NCBI RefSeq assembly: GCF_001507335.1
Contig: NZ_LMAH01000011.1
Location: forward strand, 37,848-101,847
DNA: 64,000 nt
DNA from: Chryseobacterium sp. JAH
GTDB lineage: Bacteria > Bacteroidota > Bacteroidia > Flavobacteriales > Weeksellaceae
Reading direction: 5' to 3'
Shown here: positions 19,998-28,807 of the stretch, in pieces
How the letters are laid out: each line of letters opens with the position of its first letter
Numbering within the stretch: the first letter of the stretch is position 1
Program-made: the position numbers and the translations under genes
Notes under the pieces: model-generated
The model's database searches: none
Told to the model about the DNA's origin: nothing
What the model saw: only the letters and a program-made list of their open reading frames with translations

Positions 19998-21395
19998 TTA
20001 GTCAACTTTATTTTTTGCAACCTGAGCCATAAGCTCAGCTTCTACAGCTATTGTATCACCAACGTATCCGTAACCCTGCATATGCACGATCCCTCTTCTG
20101 ATTGGTTCAATCAATTCGATTTTAAAAATCATCGTATCTCCAGGAACTACTTTTCTCTTGAACTTTACTTTATCCATTTTAATGAAATAAGTAGAATAGT
20201 TTTCAGGATCCGGCACACTTGCCAAAACAAGAATACCTCCTGTCTGCGCCAAAGCCTCAACCTGTAAAACACCAGGCATTACAGGCTCTTTCGGGAAGTG
20301 ACCTACGAAGAAAGGTTCGTTCATCGTCACATTCTTTAAGCCTACAACATGTGAATCTGATAATTCAAGAATCTTGTCAATTAATAAGAACGGTGGTCTG
20401 TGAGGCATTAATCTCATGATTCCGTTGATATCGAATACAGGCTCTTTATTTAAATCAAAATCAGGAACGTTTTTCTTTTTCTGTAATTTCCATTGACGGT
20501 TCAGTTTTTTAGCAAACTGAGTATTTACAAAATGTCCTGGTTTGTTTGCGATAATTTTACCCTTAATTTTAACTCCACATAAAGCTAAATCACCGATTAC
20601 ATCCAATAATTTATGTCTTGCAGCTTCATTTGGATAGTTTAAAGTTAAATTATCAAGAATACCATTGGCTCTGATTGCCACGTGATCTTTCCCAAAAGCT
20701 TTCTTTAATTTTTCTGTTGTTTCAGCAGTAAGATCTTTATCAACATATACTATCGCATTAGAAATATCTCCCCCTTTGATCAAGCCGTGATCAAGAAGCA
20801 TCTCTAATTCATGTAAAAAGCTAAATGTTCTTGCAGAAGAAATTTCTTCTTTAAACTCTGAAATATTTTTTAGAGTAGCATTCTGAGTTCCTAAAACTTT
20901 AGTCCCAAAATCTACCATTGTTGTGATTTCGTAATTATCTGAAGGGATAATGGTAATCTCAGAACCTGTTGCCGGATCGCTGTAGCTTAAAACTTCTTTT
21001 ACCACCAAATACTCTCTGGCAGTTTTTTGTTCCACAATTCCTACGCTCTCGATTGCTTCTACGAAATACTTAGAAGAACCATCTAAAATTGGTGGTTCCG
21101 AAGCATCCATCTCTAAGTAAGCATTGTCGATATCACAACCTACCAATGCAGCTAAAAGATGCTCGCAAGTGTTGATTTTCACGCCAAGTTTCTCCAGAGT
21201 TGTTCCTCTTTCAGTAGCTACAACGTAGTTTACATCAGCTTCGACCTGAGGGTGACCCTCCAAATCTGTTCTTACGAAGATGAAACCTGTATTTTCTTTA
21301 GCAGGTTTGATGGTCAGTTTTACTTCTTTACCAGTATGAAGGCCAATTCCGGATAGAGTAACCTCTTCCTGAAGTGTTTTTTGCATATCACTCAT
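19998..21395 (-). CDS. lpxC/fabZ: Bifunctional LpxC deacetylase / FabZ dehydratase
   Basis: A 465-residue fusion typical of Bacteroidota. Residues 1-310 are LpxC, the zinc deacetylase that commits the cell to lipid [12 protein letters not shown], zinc ligands in [11 protein letters not shown] and [15 protein letters not shown]. Residues 320-465 are FabZ, the 3-hydroxyacyl-ACP dehydratase: [17 protein letters not shown] and catalytic [23 protein letters not shown] 21395 is preferred over the upstream 21422 because it gives [18 protein letters not shown] and an 8-bp overlap with the lpxD stop (ATGAGTGA), implying coupled translation. Confidence 0.96.
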   Translation of the reverse strand: MSDMQKTLQEEVTLSGIGLHTGKEVKLTIKPAKENTGFIFVRTDLEGHPQVEADVNYVVATERGTTLEKLGVKINTCEHLLAALVGCDIDNAYLEMDASEPPILDGSSKYFVEAIESVGIVEQKTAREYLVVKEVLSYSDPATGSEITIIPSDNYEITTMVDFGTKVLGTQNATLKNISEFKEEISSARTFSFLHELEMLLDHGLIKGGDISNAIVYVDKDLTAETTEKLKKAFGKDHVAIRANGILDNLTLNYPNEAARHKLLDVIGDLALCGVKIKGKIIANKPGHFVNTQFAKKLNRQWKLQKKKNVPDFDLNKEPVFDINGIMRLMPHRPPFLLIDKILELSDSHVVGLKNVTMNEPFFVGHFPKEPVMPGVLQVEALAQTGGILVLASVPDPENYSTYFIKMDKVKFKRKVVPGDTMIFKIELIEPIRRGIVHMQGYGYVGDTIAVEAELMAQVAKNKVD

Positions 21396-22419
21396 TAGTC
21401 TGATCTTTTGAGTTATTCTCAAGATTATTTATTCGTTTTACGAGCACCGGAAGATTCCTGAAATGAACGTAACTTCTTAGATAGTCGTTATAGCTGATTG
21501 CCGGTGAACCGTAAACGGTCTCTCTGTCATTCACATGAGAATTCACACCACTTTGAGCCTGAATTTTCACCTGATTTCCAATTTTAATATGTCCCACGAT
21601 ACCTACCTGACCGCCAATCTGGTTCCAGTCACCAACAATTGTAGATCCTGCGATACCGGTTTGTGAAGCTATGACATTATTCTGACCGATTTTCACGTTG
21701 TGAGCAATTTGTATCAGATTATCGATTTTTGTTCCTTTCCCGATTACCGTTGAACCAATTGTGGCTCTGTCGATACTGCAATTCGAACCTATTTCAACAT
21801 CATCTTCGATAATAACGTTGCCCAATTGAGGGATTTTTTTGAAACCTTCAGCAGTCGGCTGAAAACCAAAACCATCACCACCAATCACGGTGTTGGAATG
21901 AATCACACAATTATCGCCGATAATACAGTAATCATAAATTCTTGCACCGCTGTCAATTTTGCAGTTCTTACCAATTTTCACTCCTTTTCCGATGTAGACC
22001 TGAGGATAAATCTGTGATCCTTCACCGATTTTGGCTTTCTCAGAAATATAAGTAAATGCTCCGACATACGCGTTATCACCTACCACAGCAGTGTCGTGAA
22101 TAGAAGCGCCATCTTCAACGCCTTCTTTTCTTCCCTGCATTTCCTGATATAAATTCATCAGAACCTGAAAAGAAAGGTAAGCATCTTTCACAGCAATAAT
22201 CGTCTGGTTATAACTGTCTTTGGTTAAAATATTTTCCGAAACTATAAGAACGGAACAATTTGAAGTATCTAAATAATGAGAAAAACGTTCTTGGGCAATA
22301 AAAGAAAGATGCCCTGCTTCCCCACTTTCAATAGGCGAAACTCCTGTTATAAGTGCATTTTCATCACCTATAATTTTTCCGTCAATAAAACTCGCAATTT
22401 GCGAAGCTGTGAATTCCAT
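21388..22419 (-). CDS. lpxD: UDP-3-O-(3-hydroxyacyl)glucosamine N-acyltransferase LpxD
   Basis: A 343-residue protein with the usual LpxD length and layout: uridine-binding N-terminal domain ([20 protein letters not shown]), beta-helix coils from about residue 100, the catalytic histidine in [20 protein letters not shown], and a C-terminal helix. It adds the N-linked acyl chain, the third step of lipid A synthesis. MEFTASQIA at 22419 is the natural start; the frame opens further upstream at 22437 but that would precede the promoter. It is first in the lpxD-lpxC/fabZ-lpxA-hypothetical-efp unit. Confidence 0.95.
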   Translation of the reverse strand: MEFTASQIASFIDGKIIGDENALITGVSPIESGEAGHLSFIAQERFSHYLDTSNCSVLIVSENILTKDSYNQTIIAVKDAYLSFQVLMNLYQEMQGRKEGVEDGASIHDTAVVGDNAYVGAFTYISEKAKIGEGSQIYPQVYIGKGVKIGKNCKIDSGARIYDYCIIGDNCVIHSNTVIGGDGFGFQPTAEGFKKIPQLGNVIIEDDVEIGSNCSIDRATIGSTVIGKGTKIDNLIQIAHNVKIGQNNVIASQTGIAGSTIVGDWNQIGGQVGIVGHIKIGNQVKIQAQSGVNSHVNDRETVYGSPAISYNDYLRSYVHFRNLPVLVKRINNLENNSKDQTNE

Positions 22420-22425
22420 ATTCTG

Positions 22426-22454
22426 CAAAGATAACAAATTCTATTATTCACCAA
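22426..22454 (-). promoter_or_regulatory. Promoter (-33 TTG, -7 TATCTTTG) of the lipid A operon
   Basis: TTG (22452-22454) and TATCTTTG (22426-22433) are 18 bp apart on the minus strand. The -7 element ends only six bases before ATG 22419, so the predicted transcript would have almost no leader. Confidence 0.65.
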
Positions 22455-22509
22455 CATTTTTTAGATTGAGGAATACAGATTTTAATATTCTTTAAGAAAT
22501 TTAAACTCG

Positions 22510-23715
22510 CTAATGTCTGGGAAACGTAAGAATATACCTTGTCGTTTTATTGGTAATCAAACCCGACAAAAGCTGGTCTTCCGATTCGTCAAGTCTTAAT
22601 ATTGTTCCGCTTTTCTGTAATAAAAAGATGGGCTGCTTGTCTGTGTTGTAAGGTAAAAGAGTTCTTTCAATCTCGTGTACAAGTTCGTGAGCGTTATCTA
22701 TTCCCAAAAATTCATTGGTGCTTTTGATCTTTTCTTCAACAAATTTTGGATCGAAAGGCTGTGAGGAAATAATTGTTTTCGGAAGGTTACGTTGGATCAC
22801 GCACTGACACCAATATGACAAAAGAAAATCCTCGGAAGTCTGCCACAATTTCATTGCATGAATAATATCATTATCATCCATTTGGGTGAATCTTTGCACA
22901 TCTTCGTCGGTTTCTTCACTTTTTTCACGATTCAGAAAGTACTTTAAATTTTCCGTTGCCGGTAGATCTACTCCCTGTGAAGCCAAATATTTTGCTCTCT
23001 GTAAAATTTTAACCAAAATAAATTCCGCCAAAGCTGATGTTTTATGATAATACACCTGCCAATACATAAACATTCTTGCGGTAAGGAAGTTTTCAATTGA
23101 GTAAACACCTTTTGCATCAATCACCAGCTCGTCTTCGCAGACATTCATCATTGAGATAATTCTTTGGGTATTTACATTTCCCTCAGAAACACCTGTGAAA
23201 AAACTGTCTCTTTTTAAATAATCCAAACGGTCAACATCCAATTGTGAACTGATCAGCTGATTAAAAAACTTTCGGTGATATTTACCCTGAAACATTTCTA
23301 TCGCAGTCGACAGCTGGCCGTTAAATTCATCATTTAATCTGTTCATTAATAATAAAGAGAGATTTTCATGATGCCAATCGTCCATCAGCATATTTTCTAA
23401 TGCATGAGAAAACGGACCATGACCAATATCATGCATTAAGATTGCCAACATTGCCCCCTTCTCCTCCTCTACAGAAATGTCAATTCCTTTTTGTTTTAAA
23501 GTTTCCAAAGCCGTAAACATCAAATGCATCGCTCCTAAAGCATGATGGAATCTTGTATGCGTCGCTCCAGGGAAAATTAAATTTAAAAGTCCGGTCTGCG
23601 AAATCCTCCTTAATCTCTGAAAATAAGGATGTTCTATAACGTCAAAAAGAATCTCGTGAGGAATTTTAATAAAACCGTGTACAGGATCGTTGATAATTTT
23701 AAGCTTGTTCTGCAT
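22510..23715 (-). CDS. HD-domain phosphohydrolase (dNTPase-like)
   Basis: A 401-residue protein. NDPVHGFIKIPHEILFDVIE and PYFQRLRRISQTGLLNLIFP are followed by the HD metal-binding set: H in ATHTRFHHALGAMH, HD in MHDIGHGPFSHALE, and a later aspartate in SQLDVDRLDYLKRDSFFTG. This is the family of uncharacterised dGTPase/SAMHD1-like HD proteins, which hydrolyse nucleotides or related phosphoesters. It is transcribed separately upstream of lpxD. Confidence 0.88.
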   Translation of the reverse strand: MQNKLKIINDPVHGFIKIPHEILFDVIEHPYFQRLRRISQTGLLNLIFPGATHTRFHHALGAMHLMFTALETLKQKGIDISVEEEKGAMLAILMHDIGHGPFSHALENMLMDDWHHENLSLLLMNRLNDEFNGQLSTAIEMFQGKYHRKFFNQLISSQLDVDRLDYLKRDSFFTGVSEGNVNTQRIISMMNVCEDELVIDAKGVYSIENFLTARMFMYWQVYYHKTSALAEFILVKILQRAKYLASQGVDLPATENLKYFLNREKSEETDEDVQRFTQMDDNDIIHAMKLWQTSEDFLLSYWCQCVIQRNLPKTIISSQPFDPKFVEEKIKSTNEFLGIDNAHELVHEIERTLLPYNTDKQPIFLLQKSGTILRLDESEDQLLSGLITNKTTRYILTFPRH

Positions 23716-23735
23716 TGAAATAACTGTGAGTAATG

Positions 23736-23743
23736 CAAAATTA
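23736..23743 (-). promoter_or_regulatory. Candidate -7 promoter element (TAATTTTG) of the HD gene
   Basis: An exact TAnnTTTG match on the minus strand ends 20 bp before ATG 23715. Confidence 0.45.
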
Positions 23744-23754
23744 AGGTAATAAAC

Positions 23755-23901
23755 TTAATTGAGCGAAAATTGAGAAATTAAATCAAATGAATTTTTATTA
23801 ATAAATGCTTTAAAACCTAGAGATTTTAACGTATCTTCATACCACACATCATGATGGAAAATAGCGATGTTTTTTAACTTAGATTTAACTTTTAACTGCA
23901 T
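23755..23901 (-). other. 48-codon open frame, possibly a real small protein
   Basis: Below the usual length cut-off, ATG 23901 to TAA 23755 encodes 48 residues. The stretch IAIFHHDVWYEDTLKSLGFK then AFINKNS loosely recalls the end of a receiver domain. It sits in the divergent HD/porX gap and overlaps likely promoter sequence. No ribosome-binding site is evident, so it could be a remnant or chance. Confidence 0.25.
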
Positions 23902-23971
23902 CAAATTTGGCTTTTGTTAAAGGATTTTGGTCGCAGTTTTGATACAATAACCATAGAAAAATTAAACTTTT

Positions 23972-25516
23972 ATGTCCGAAAAAATATTATGGATCGATGA
24001 TGAAATAGATTTACTCAAACCTCATATCGTATTTTTAGAAAAGAAGGGTTACCACGTAACTCCTGTAAACAATGTGAACGAGGCTTTAGAATTGATAGAT
24101 TCAGAAAAATTTGCATTGACGCTTATAGATGAAAATATGCCCGGAATTTCCGGCCTTGAAGCAATTCCGATGATCAAAGAGAAAGACAGTTCTCTGAAAA
24201 TAGTAATGGTTACGAAAAGTGAGGAAGAACACATTATGGAAGAGGCTATCGGTTCTCAGATTGCAGATTACATTTTGAAGCCGGTGAATCCCAACCAAAT
24301 ATTATTATCATTAAAGAAAAACCTGCAGGAAGATAATCTTGTAGAGCAAAAAACGATTCTTCAGTATCAACAGGAGTTTAGAAATCTTTCCATGGAGCTT
24401 TCTTATTTGAGAACATATCAGGATTGGGCAGAATATTATAAAAAAATCGTTAACTGGGAGTTGAAATTTGACAAGGTTGCCGATAATGAATTCGCTGATT
24501 TGCTACAGTCCCAAAAAGAAGAAGCCAATATTCAGTTTGCAAAATTTATTGAAAACAATTACGAAGACTGGTTGAATGGAAATGACAAACCATTAATGAG
24601 TCACACTTTATTCAGAGACAAAGTAAAACCGGAAGTTGAGAAAGACAAAGTTCTTTTACTGATGGTTGATAATCTGCGATATGACCAATGGAAAGTAATT
24701 GAGCCATTATTCACCAAATATTACAATAAAGTATCTGAAGACTATTATTACAGTATTCTTCCGACTGCTACTCAATATGCAAGAAACTCATTTTTTGCGG
24801 GAATGCTTCCTTCAGAAATTGAAAAACGTTTTCCAGACAAATGGTTTAATGACAATGAAGAAGGAAACAAAAATGAGTATGAGCGTGATTTCTTAGAAGA
24901 TCAGATGAAAAGAATTGGTCTGAATTCTAAATCAATGAAATATCTTAAAGTTCTGAATGCCGATTTTGAGAAAAAGATCTACGAAGATTTTAATCAGCAT
25001 AAAAATAATGACCTGTTGGTGATTGTTTATAATTTTATCGATATTTTATCTCACGCAAAGACAGACAACCATATTGTTGACCAATTAATTAGAGATGATA
25101 AAACTTTCCGTTCTTTGACCTCCAACTGGTTTGAAAATTCATCATTAATTAAAATCATCAAATTAGCAGCGGAAAGCGTCTACAAATTAGTAATCACTAC
25201 TGATCATGGAACTGTTTACGTTAAAAAACCAAGTCGTGTTGTAGGAGACAGAGAAACCTCAACTAACATCCGCTATAAAACGGGGAAAAGTTTAACGTAT
25301 GATGAAAAAGATGTTTGGGCGGTAACCAATCCTGAGAAAATATTTTTACCAAAAGGAAATTTAAGTTCGAAATATATTTTCGCAAAAAACAATACTTTTC
25401 TAGCATATCCGAAAAATTACAATCACTTTGTCAATTATTATAAAGAAACCTATCAGCATGGTGGAATTTCTTTAGAAGAATGTATTATTCCAATAAGTAT
25501 TTTGGAACCTAAATAG
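23972..25516 (+). CDS. porX: PorX, response regulator with PglZ phosphodiesterase domain (type IX secretion)
   Basis: A 514-residue protein. Residues 1-120 are a receiver domain with the acidic pair in WIDDE (D9, D10), phospho-acceptor D53 in LIDENMPG, T81 and K103. A helical linker leads to a PglZ/alkaline-phosphatase-like domain with LLLMVDNLRYDQW, the active-site threonine in ILPTATQYARNS, and metal ligands in TTDHGTVYVKKP. In Porphyromonas and Flavobacterium PorX works with the kinase PorY and controls type IX secretion; the PglZ domain hydrolyses oligonucleotides. It is monocistronic, with a strong terminator downstream. porY is not in the window. Confidence 0.93.
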   Translation: MSEKILWIDDEIDLLKPHIVFLEKKGYHVTPVNNVNEALELIDSEKFALTLIDENMPGISGLEAIPMIKEKDSSLKIVMVTKSEEEHIMEEAIGSQIADYILKPVNPNQILLSLKKNLQEDNLVEQKTILQYQQEFRNLSMELSYLRTYQDWAEYYKKIVNWELKFDKVADNEFADLLQSQKEEANIQFAKFIENNYEDWLNGNDKPLMSHTLFRDKVKPEVEKDKVLLLMVDNLRYDQWKVIEPLFTKYYNKVSEDYYYSILPTATQYARNSFFAGMLPSEIEKRFPDKWFNDNEEGNKNEYERDFLEDQMKRIGLNSKSMKYLKVLNADFEKKIYEDFNQHKNNDLLVIVYNFIDILSHAKTDNHIVDQLIRDDKTFRSLTSNWFENSSLIKIIKLAAESVYKLVITTDHGTVYVKKPSRVVGDRETSTNIRYKTGKSLTYDEKDVWAVTNPEKIFLPKGNLSSKYIFAKNNTFLAYPKNYNHFVNYYKETYQHGGISLEECIIPISILEPK

Positions 25517-25542
25517 TTTTTTTCATAGTTATTATTTTGGGC

Positions 25543-25577
25543 TCGGGAGGAAAAAATCTTTGATTTTTTCCTCCCGA
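25543..25577 (+). terminator. Intrinsic terminator after porX
   Basis: A perfect 16-bp stem (TCGGGAGGAAAAAATC and complement) with a 3-nt loop is followed by seven T. It lies 26 bp after the porX stop. Confidence 0.92.
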
Positions 25578-25712
25578 TTTTTTTCAAAATGATCATAGTA
25601 CTTTTGCTAAAGGTAAATACTGAAGAGAAATCGCTTTTTTTAAAGCTCATAAAATAATGATTATCCCTCTCTTAAATTCATGAAGTTCTTCTTATCAAAA
25701 ACTTTCTTTTGG

Positions 25713-25720
25713 TATTTTTG
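25713..25720 (+). promoter_or_regulatory. Candidate -7 promoter element (TATTTTTG) of the exonuclease III gene
   Basis: An exact TAnnTTTG match lies 48 bp before ATG 25769. No clear -33 element is visible. Confidence 0.45.
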
Positions 25721-25768
25721 CGATAAACAAAATAGATTTTCAATATTTTAATACATACCTCCATTTAA

Positions 25769-26533
25769 ATGAAATTAATCACTTACAACGTCAACGGAAT
25801 CAGAGCCGCTTTTACAAAAGATTTTTTGGGTTGGCTGAAAACTGCCGATCCCGATATCATCTGCATTCAGGAAAGCAAAGCCGGAAACGACCAAATAGAT
25901 ATCGAAAGCCTTGAGAAAATCGGTTATCACAGTTATTGGCATTCTGCTGTAAGAAAAGGCTATAGCGGCGTAGGAATTGCCTCTAAAACAAAACCTCATC
26001 ATATAGAATATGGATGTGGAATTGAAAGTTATGATAATGAAGGAAGAATCATTCGTGCCGACTTTGATGGATATTCTGTAATATCAGTGTATGTTCCGTC
26101 AGCTTCTAATATTGAAAGACTTGATTTCAAAATGCAGTTCTGTCATGACTTTTTAGAATACATTAAAAATTTAAAGAAAGAAATTCCAAATCTTATTGTT
26201 TCAGGAGACTTTAACATCTGTCATGAAGCGATTGACATCCATAATCCTGTTGGTTTAAAAAACACTTCCGGGTTCTTACCGATGGAAAGGGAATGGATGA
26301 CGAATTTCATTAATGAATGTGAATTGATAGACAGCTTCAGGTTTTTTAATAATGAGCCTGATAATTATACGTGGTGGAGCTACAGACAGAACTCAAGAGC
26401 CAATAACAAAGGATGGAGACTTGATTATAATTTTGCCTCATACTCTTTGAAGGATAAACTTTCGCGAGCGGTAATCTTAAAGGAAGCGGTGCATTCTGAT
26501 CACTGTCCCGCGATGATTGAATTAGACCTCTAG
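25769..26533 (+). CDS. xth: Exodeoxyribonuclease III / AP endonuclease
   Basis: A 254-residue protein of the exonuclease III (EEP) family, acting in base-excision repair on abasic sites. Motifs in order: MKLITYNVNGIRAAF, catalytic glutamate in IICIQESKA, VSGDFNICHEAIDIHNP, and the C-terminal catalytic histidine in EAVHSDHCPAMIEL, with the tryptophan-rich TWWSYR...NKGWRLDY segment between. Length is normal. It shares a bidirectional terminator with the convergent RlpA-type gene. Confidence 0.94.
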   Translation: MKLITYNVNGIRAAFTKDFLGWLKTADPDIICIQESKAGNDQIDIESLEKIGYHSYWHSAVRKGYSGVGIASKTKPHHIEYGCGIESYDNEGRIIRADFDGYSVISVYVPSASNIERLDFKMQFCHDFLEYIKNLKKEIPNLIVSGDFNICHEAIDIHNPVGLKNTSGFLPMEREWMTNFINECELIDSFRFFNNEPDNYTWWSYRQNSRANNKGWRLDYNFASYSLKDKLSRAVILKEAVHSDHCPAMIELDL

Positions 26534-26541
26534 AAAACAGT

Positions 26542-26566
26542 AAAGCCAGCTAAATTAGCTGGCTTT
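26542..26566. terminator. Bidirectional terminator between exonuclease III and RlpA genes
   Basis: A perfect 10-bp stem (AAAGCCAGCT and complement) with a 5-nt loop, flanked by T-rich sequence in both directions between convergent genes. Confidence 0.85.
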
Positions 26567-26592
26567 ATTTAATTTTAAGAATCGTATTAAAT

Positions 26593-26964
26593 TTAATCGA
26601 CAATTTCGTACTCTACTGGGATAATACCTTTACTGATTCCCCCAATTTCATCGAACGCTGCTTTAGACATATCTAATGCTCTTGATGAATGAAAAGGCCC
26701 TCTATCATTAATCGTTACAATTACCTCTTCTCCATTGTTCAGATTGGTTACCTTAATTTCGGTTCCAAAAGGAAGCGTTCTGTGTGCTGCAGTTAATTTA
26801 GAATTACTAAAAATTTCTCCGCTTGCTGTTTTTCTACCATTAAACTTGTCGTGGTAGTACGACGCATAACTTGTTTTCTTCGCATCTTCGGTACTATTTT
26901 TGAAAGAATAAATACCTAGTGTTGAAATCATCATTATGATTACGAGAATGAATCTTTTCATCAT
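26593..26964 (-). CDS. RlpA-like double-psi beta-barrel protein
   Basis: A 123-residue exported protein (N-terminal signal anchor MMKRFILVIIMMISTLGIYSF). The body is a single RlpA double-psi beta-barrel: ASYYHDKFNGRKTASGE, LTAAHRTLPFGTEIKVTN, VTINDRGPFHSSRALDMS with the conserved acidic residues. RlpA proteins are lytic transglycosylases acting on denuded peptidoglycan at the septum; this one lacks the SPOR domain of larger relatives, which is common in flavobacteria. A promoter element (TACTTTTG) lies 27 bp upstream. Confidence 0.9.
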   Translation of the reverse strand: MMKRFILVIIMMISTLGIYSFKNSTEDAKKTSYASYYHDKFNGRKTASGEIFSNSKLTAAHRTLPFGTEIKVTNLNNGEEVIVTINDRGPFHSSRALDMSKAAFDEIGGISKGIIPVEYEIVD

Positions 26965-27359
26965 TTTGAATTATTTTATTGTTTGACAAGGCAAAAGTAT
27001 ACTGAAACTTTTTACTCACCTATTTTAAACGTTAACAACTGTTAATAAAAAGTTAAATTTATATTAATTACTGTTGTAACTTCCTATTATCAGGGCATTT
27101 AAGTGACTATGTTAAAAAACGTTAAAAAAAAAAGTTAAAAGTTAATGGAATTAACTGCTTTAAACTCACTCAGACAGCGATTTCAATTTCAACATATTTA
27201 AAATCAGCAATTTACAAAATGCAAATTTTGCTAAAATTCAATTTAAAACCCTAATAAATCTTCATCAAATAAACTTAAAAATAAAATCCGGGAATCTTTT
27301 TAAGCAAAAAACCAGTAAATTAATCACTGGTTTTTATTTCGTATCTATTTTCTCTTATC
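26965..27359. promoter_or_regulatory. Intergenic region with RlpA promoter and rimO terminator
   Basis: This 395-bp AT-rich stretch holds TACTTTTG on the minus strand (26992-26999), 27 bp before the RlpA start, and the rimO terminator at 27306-27335. Between them are several GTTAA-type motifs and A-runs but no open frame, repeat or RNA that I can support. Confidence 0.5.
27306..27335 (-). terminator. Intrinsic terminator after rimO
   Basis: The arms AAAAACCAGT and ACTGGTTTTT form a perfect 10-bp stem with a 10-nt loop. It lies 24 bp beyond the rimO stop. Confidence 0.82.
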
Positions 27360-28661
27360 TTATACTAGTTCTCCATACAAATCAAATTCCTCAGCGGAAG
27401 TAATTTTTACATTCGCAAACTCACCAATCGAAATGTAGGTATTTTCTGCGGAAACCAAAACCGTATTGTCTACATCTGGAGAATCATATTCTGTTCGACC
27501 CACAAAATAATTGCCTTCTTTTCTGTCAAAAACACATTTATATACCTGTCCGATCTTCGTCTGGTTCTTTTCCCATGAAATCTGTGACTGCAGCTCCATG
27601 ATTTCTTCCACTCTGGCTTCTTTAATTTCCTGCGAAATATCATCTTCTAAAACATAAGCGCCTGTATTTTCTTCATGAGAATATGTGAAACATCCCAATC
27701 TGTCGAATTTCTGATCTCTCACCCACTCTTTAAGTTCCTGGAATCTTTCTTCAGTTTCGCCTGGATACCCGACGATTAATGTCGTTCTAATTGCCATATC
27801 AGGTACTTTCTCTCTGAATTTATCTAACAACGCATTTGTCTTTTCGTGCGTGGTTCCTCTCTTCATTGATTTCAACAAATCTGAATTGATATGCTGAAGC
27901 GGAATATCTATATAATTACAAACTTTAGGTTCTTCTCTGATAATATCTAAAACATCTTCAGGAAAACCGCTTGGGAAAGCGTAATGAAGACGAATCCACT
28001 CAATTCCTTCGACTTTTACCAGCTCTTTTAAAAGTTCGCCTAAAGCTCTTTTCTTATATATATCTAAACCATAATACGTTAAATCCTGAGCAATTAAGAT
28101 TAATTCTTTCACCCCCACTTTTGCCAGTTTCTGAGCTTCTTTTACCAATTTCTCAATCGGTGTAGAAACGTGACCACCTCTCATTAAAGGTATTGCACAG
28201 AAAGAACAAGGTCTATCACATCCTTCAGAAATTTTAAGGTATGCATAATGCTTCGGTGTTGTCGTCAATCGCTCTCCTACCAACTCGTGCTTGTAATCTG
28301 CCCCCAAATGTTTTAATAGAATAGGCAAGTCTCTTGTTCCGAAATATTGGTCAACATCGGGAATTTCCTTAATCAAATCCGGTTTGTATCTTTCAGAAAG
28401 ACAACCTGTAACGAAAACTTTCTCTACTTCGCCTCTGTTTTTAGCATCAACGTACTCTAAAATGGTATTGATAGACTCTTCTTTTGCATTATCAATAAAT
28501 CCGCAGGTGTTAATGACCACAATATCTCCTCTGTCCTCATGCACCACCTCTTTACCATTGGCTTTTAGCTGGCTCATCAAAACTTCTGAATCGTAAACAT
28601 TCTTGGAGCATCCAAGCGTTACAATATTAATTTTCTTCTTTCCTACAGATTTTGTACGCAT
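27360..28661 (-). CDS. rimO: Ribosomal protein S12 methylthiotransferase RimO
   Basis: 433 residues from ATG 28661. The N-terminal UPF0004 domain has NIVTLGCSKNVYDSEVL and CGFIDNAKEES. The radical-SAM cluster motif is CDRPCSFC, and a C-terminal TRAM domain begins near EGNYFVGRTEYDSPDVDNTV, which together fit RimO rather than MiaB. It adds a methylthio group to Asp of ribosomal protein S12. An in-frame TTG at 28682 extends the frame but lies inside the promoter element, so the ATG is used. It is monocistronic. Confidence 0.94.
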   Translation of the reverse strand: MRTKSVGKKKINIVTLGCSKNVYDSEVLMSQLKANGKEVVHEDRGDIVVINTCGFIDNAKEESINTILEYVDAKNRGEVEKVFVTGCLSERYKPDLIKEIPDVDQYFGTRDLPILLKHLGADYKHELVGERLTTTPKHYAYLKISEGCDRPCSFCAIPLMRGGHVSTPIEKLVKEAQKLAKVGVKELILIAQDLTYYGLDIYKKRALGELLKELVKVEGIEWIRLHYAFPSGFPEDVLDIIREEPKVCNYIDIPLQHINSDLLKSMKRGTTHEKTNALLDKFREKVPDMAIRTTLIVGYPGETEERFQELKEWVRDQKFDRLGCFTYSHEENTGAYVLEDDISQEIKEARVEEIMELQSQISWEKNQTKIGQVYKCVFDRKEGNYFVGRTEYDSPDVDNTVLVSAENTYISIGEFANVKITSAEEFDLYGELV

Positions 28662-28679
28662 CTTTCTATTTTGAGTGTG

Positions 28680-28687
28680 CAAAGATA
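28680..28687 (-). promoter_or_regulatory. Candidate -7 promoter element (TATCTTTG) of rimO
   Basis: An exact TAnnTTTG match ends 18 bp before ATG 28661 and overlaps the alternative TTG start, which decides against the longer reading. Confidence 0.55.
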
Positions 28688-28719
28688 CAAAATATAAATC
28701 TGTATCTTAAACATATAAA

Positions 28720-28741
28720 AACCACTTACAAATAAGTGGTT
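28720..28741 (-). terminator. Terminator at the end of the polysaccharide locus
   Basis: AACCACTTA and its complement form a 9-bp stem with a 4-nt loop, followed on the minus strand by TTTATATG, 67 bp beyond the last gene of the locus. Confidence 0.7.
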
Positions 28742-28807
28742 ATGGTTTTCATTTTAATAATTTATCTTCGTATTTTCTTCAGAGCGGTATTTTATTTTAT
28801 CACAAAA

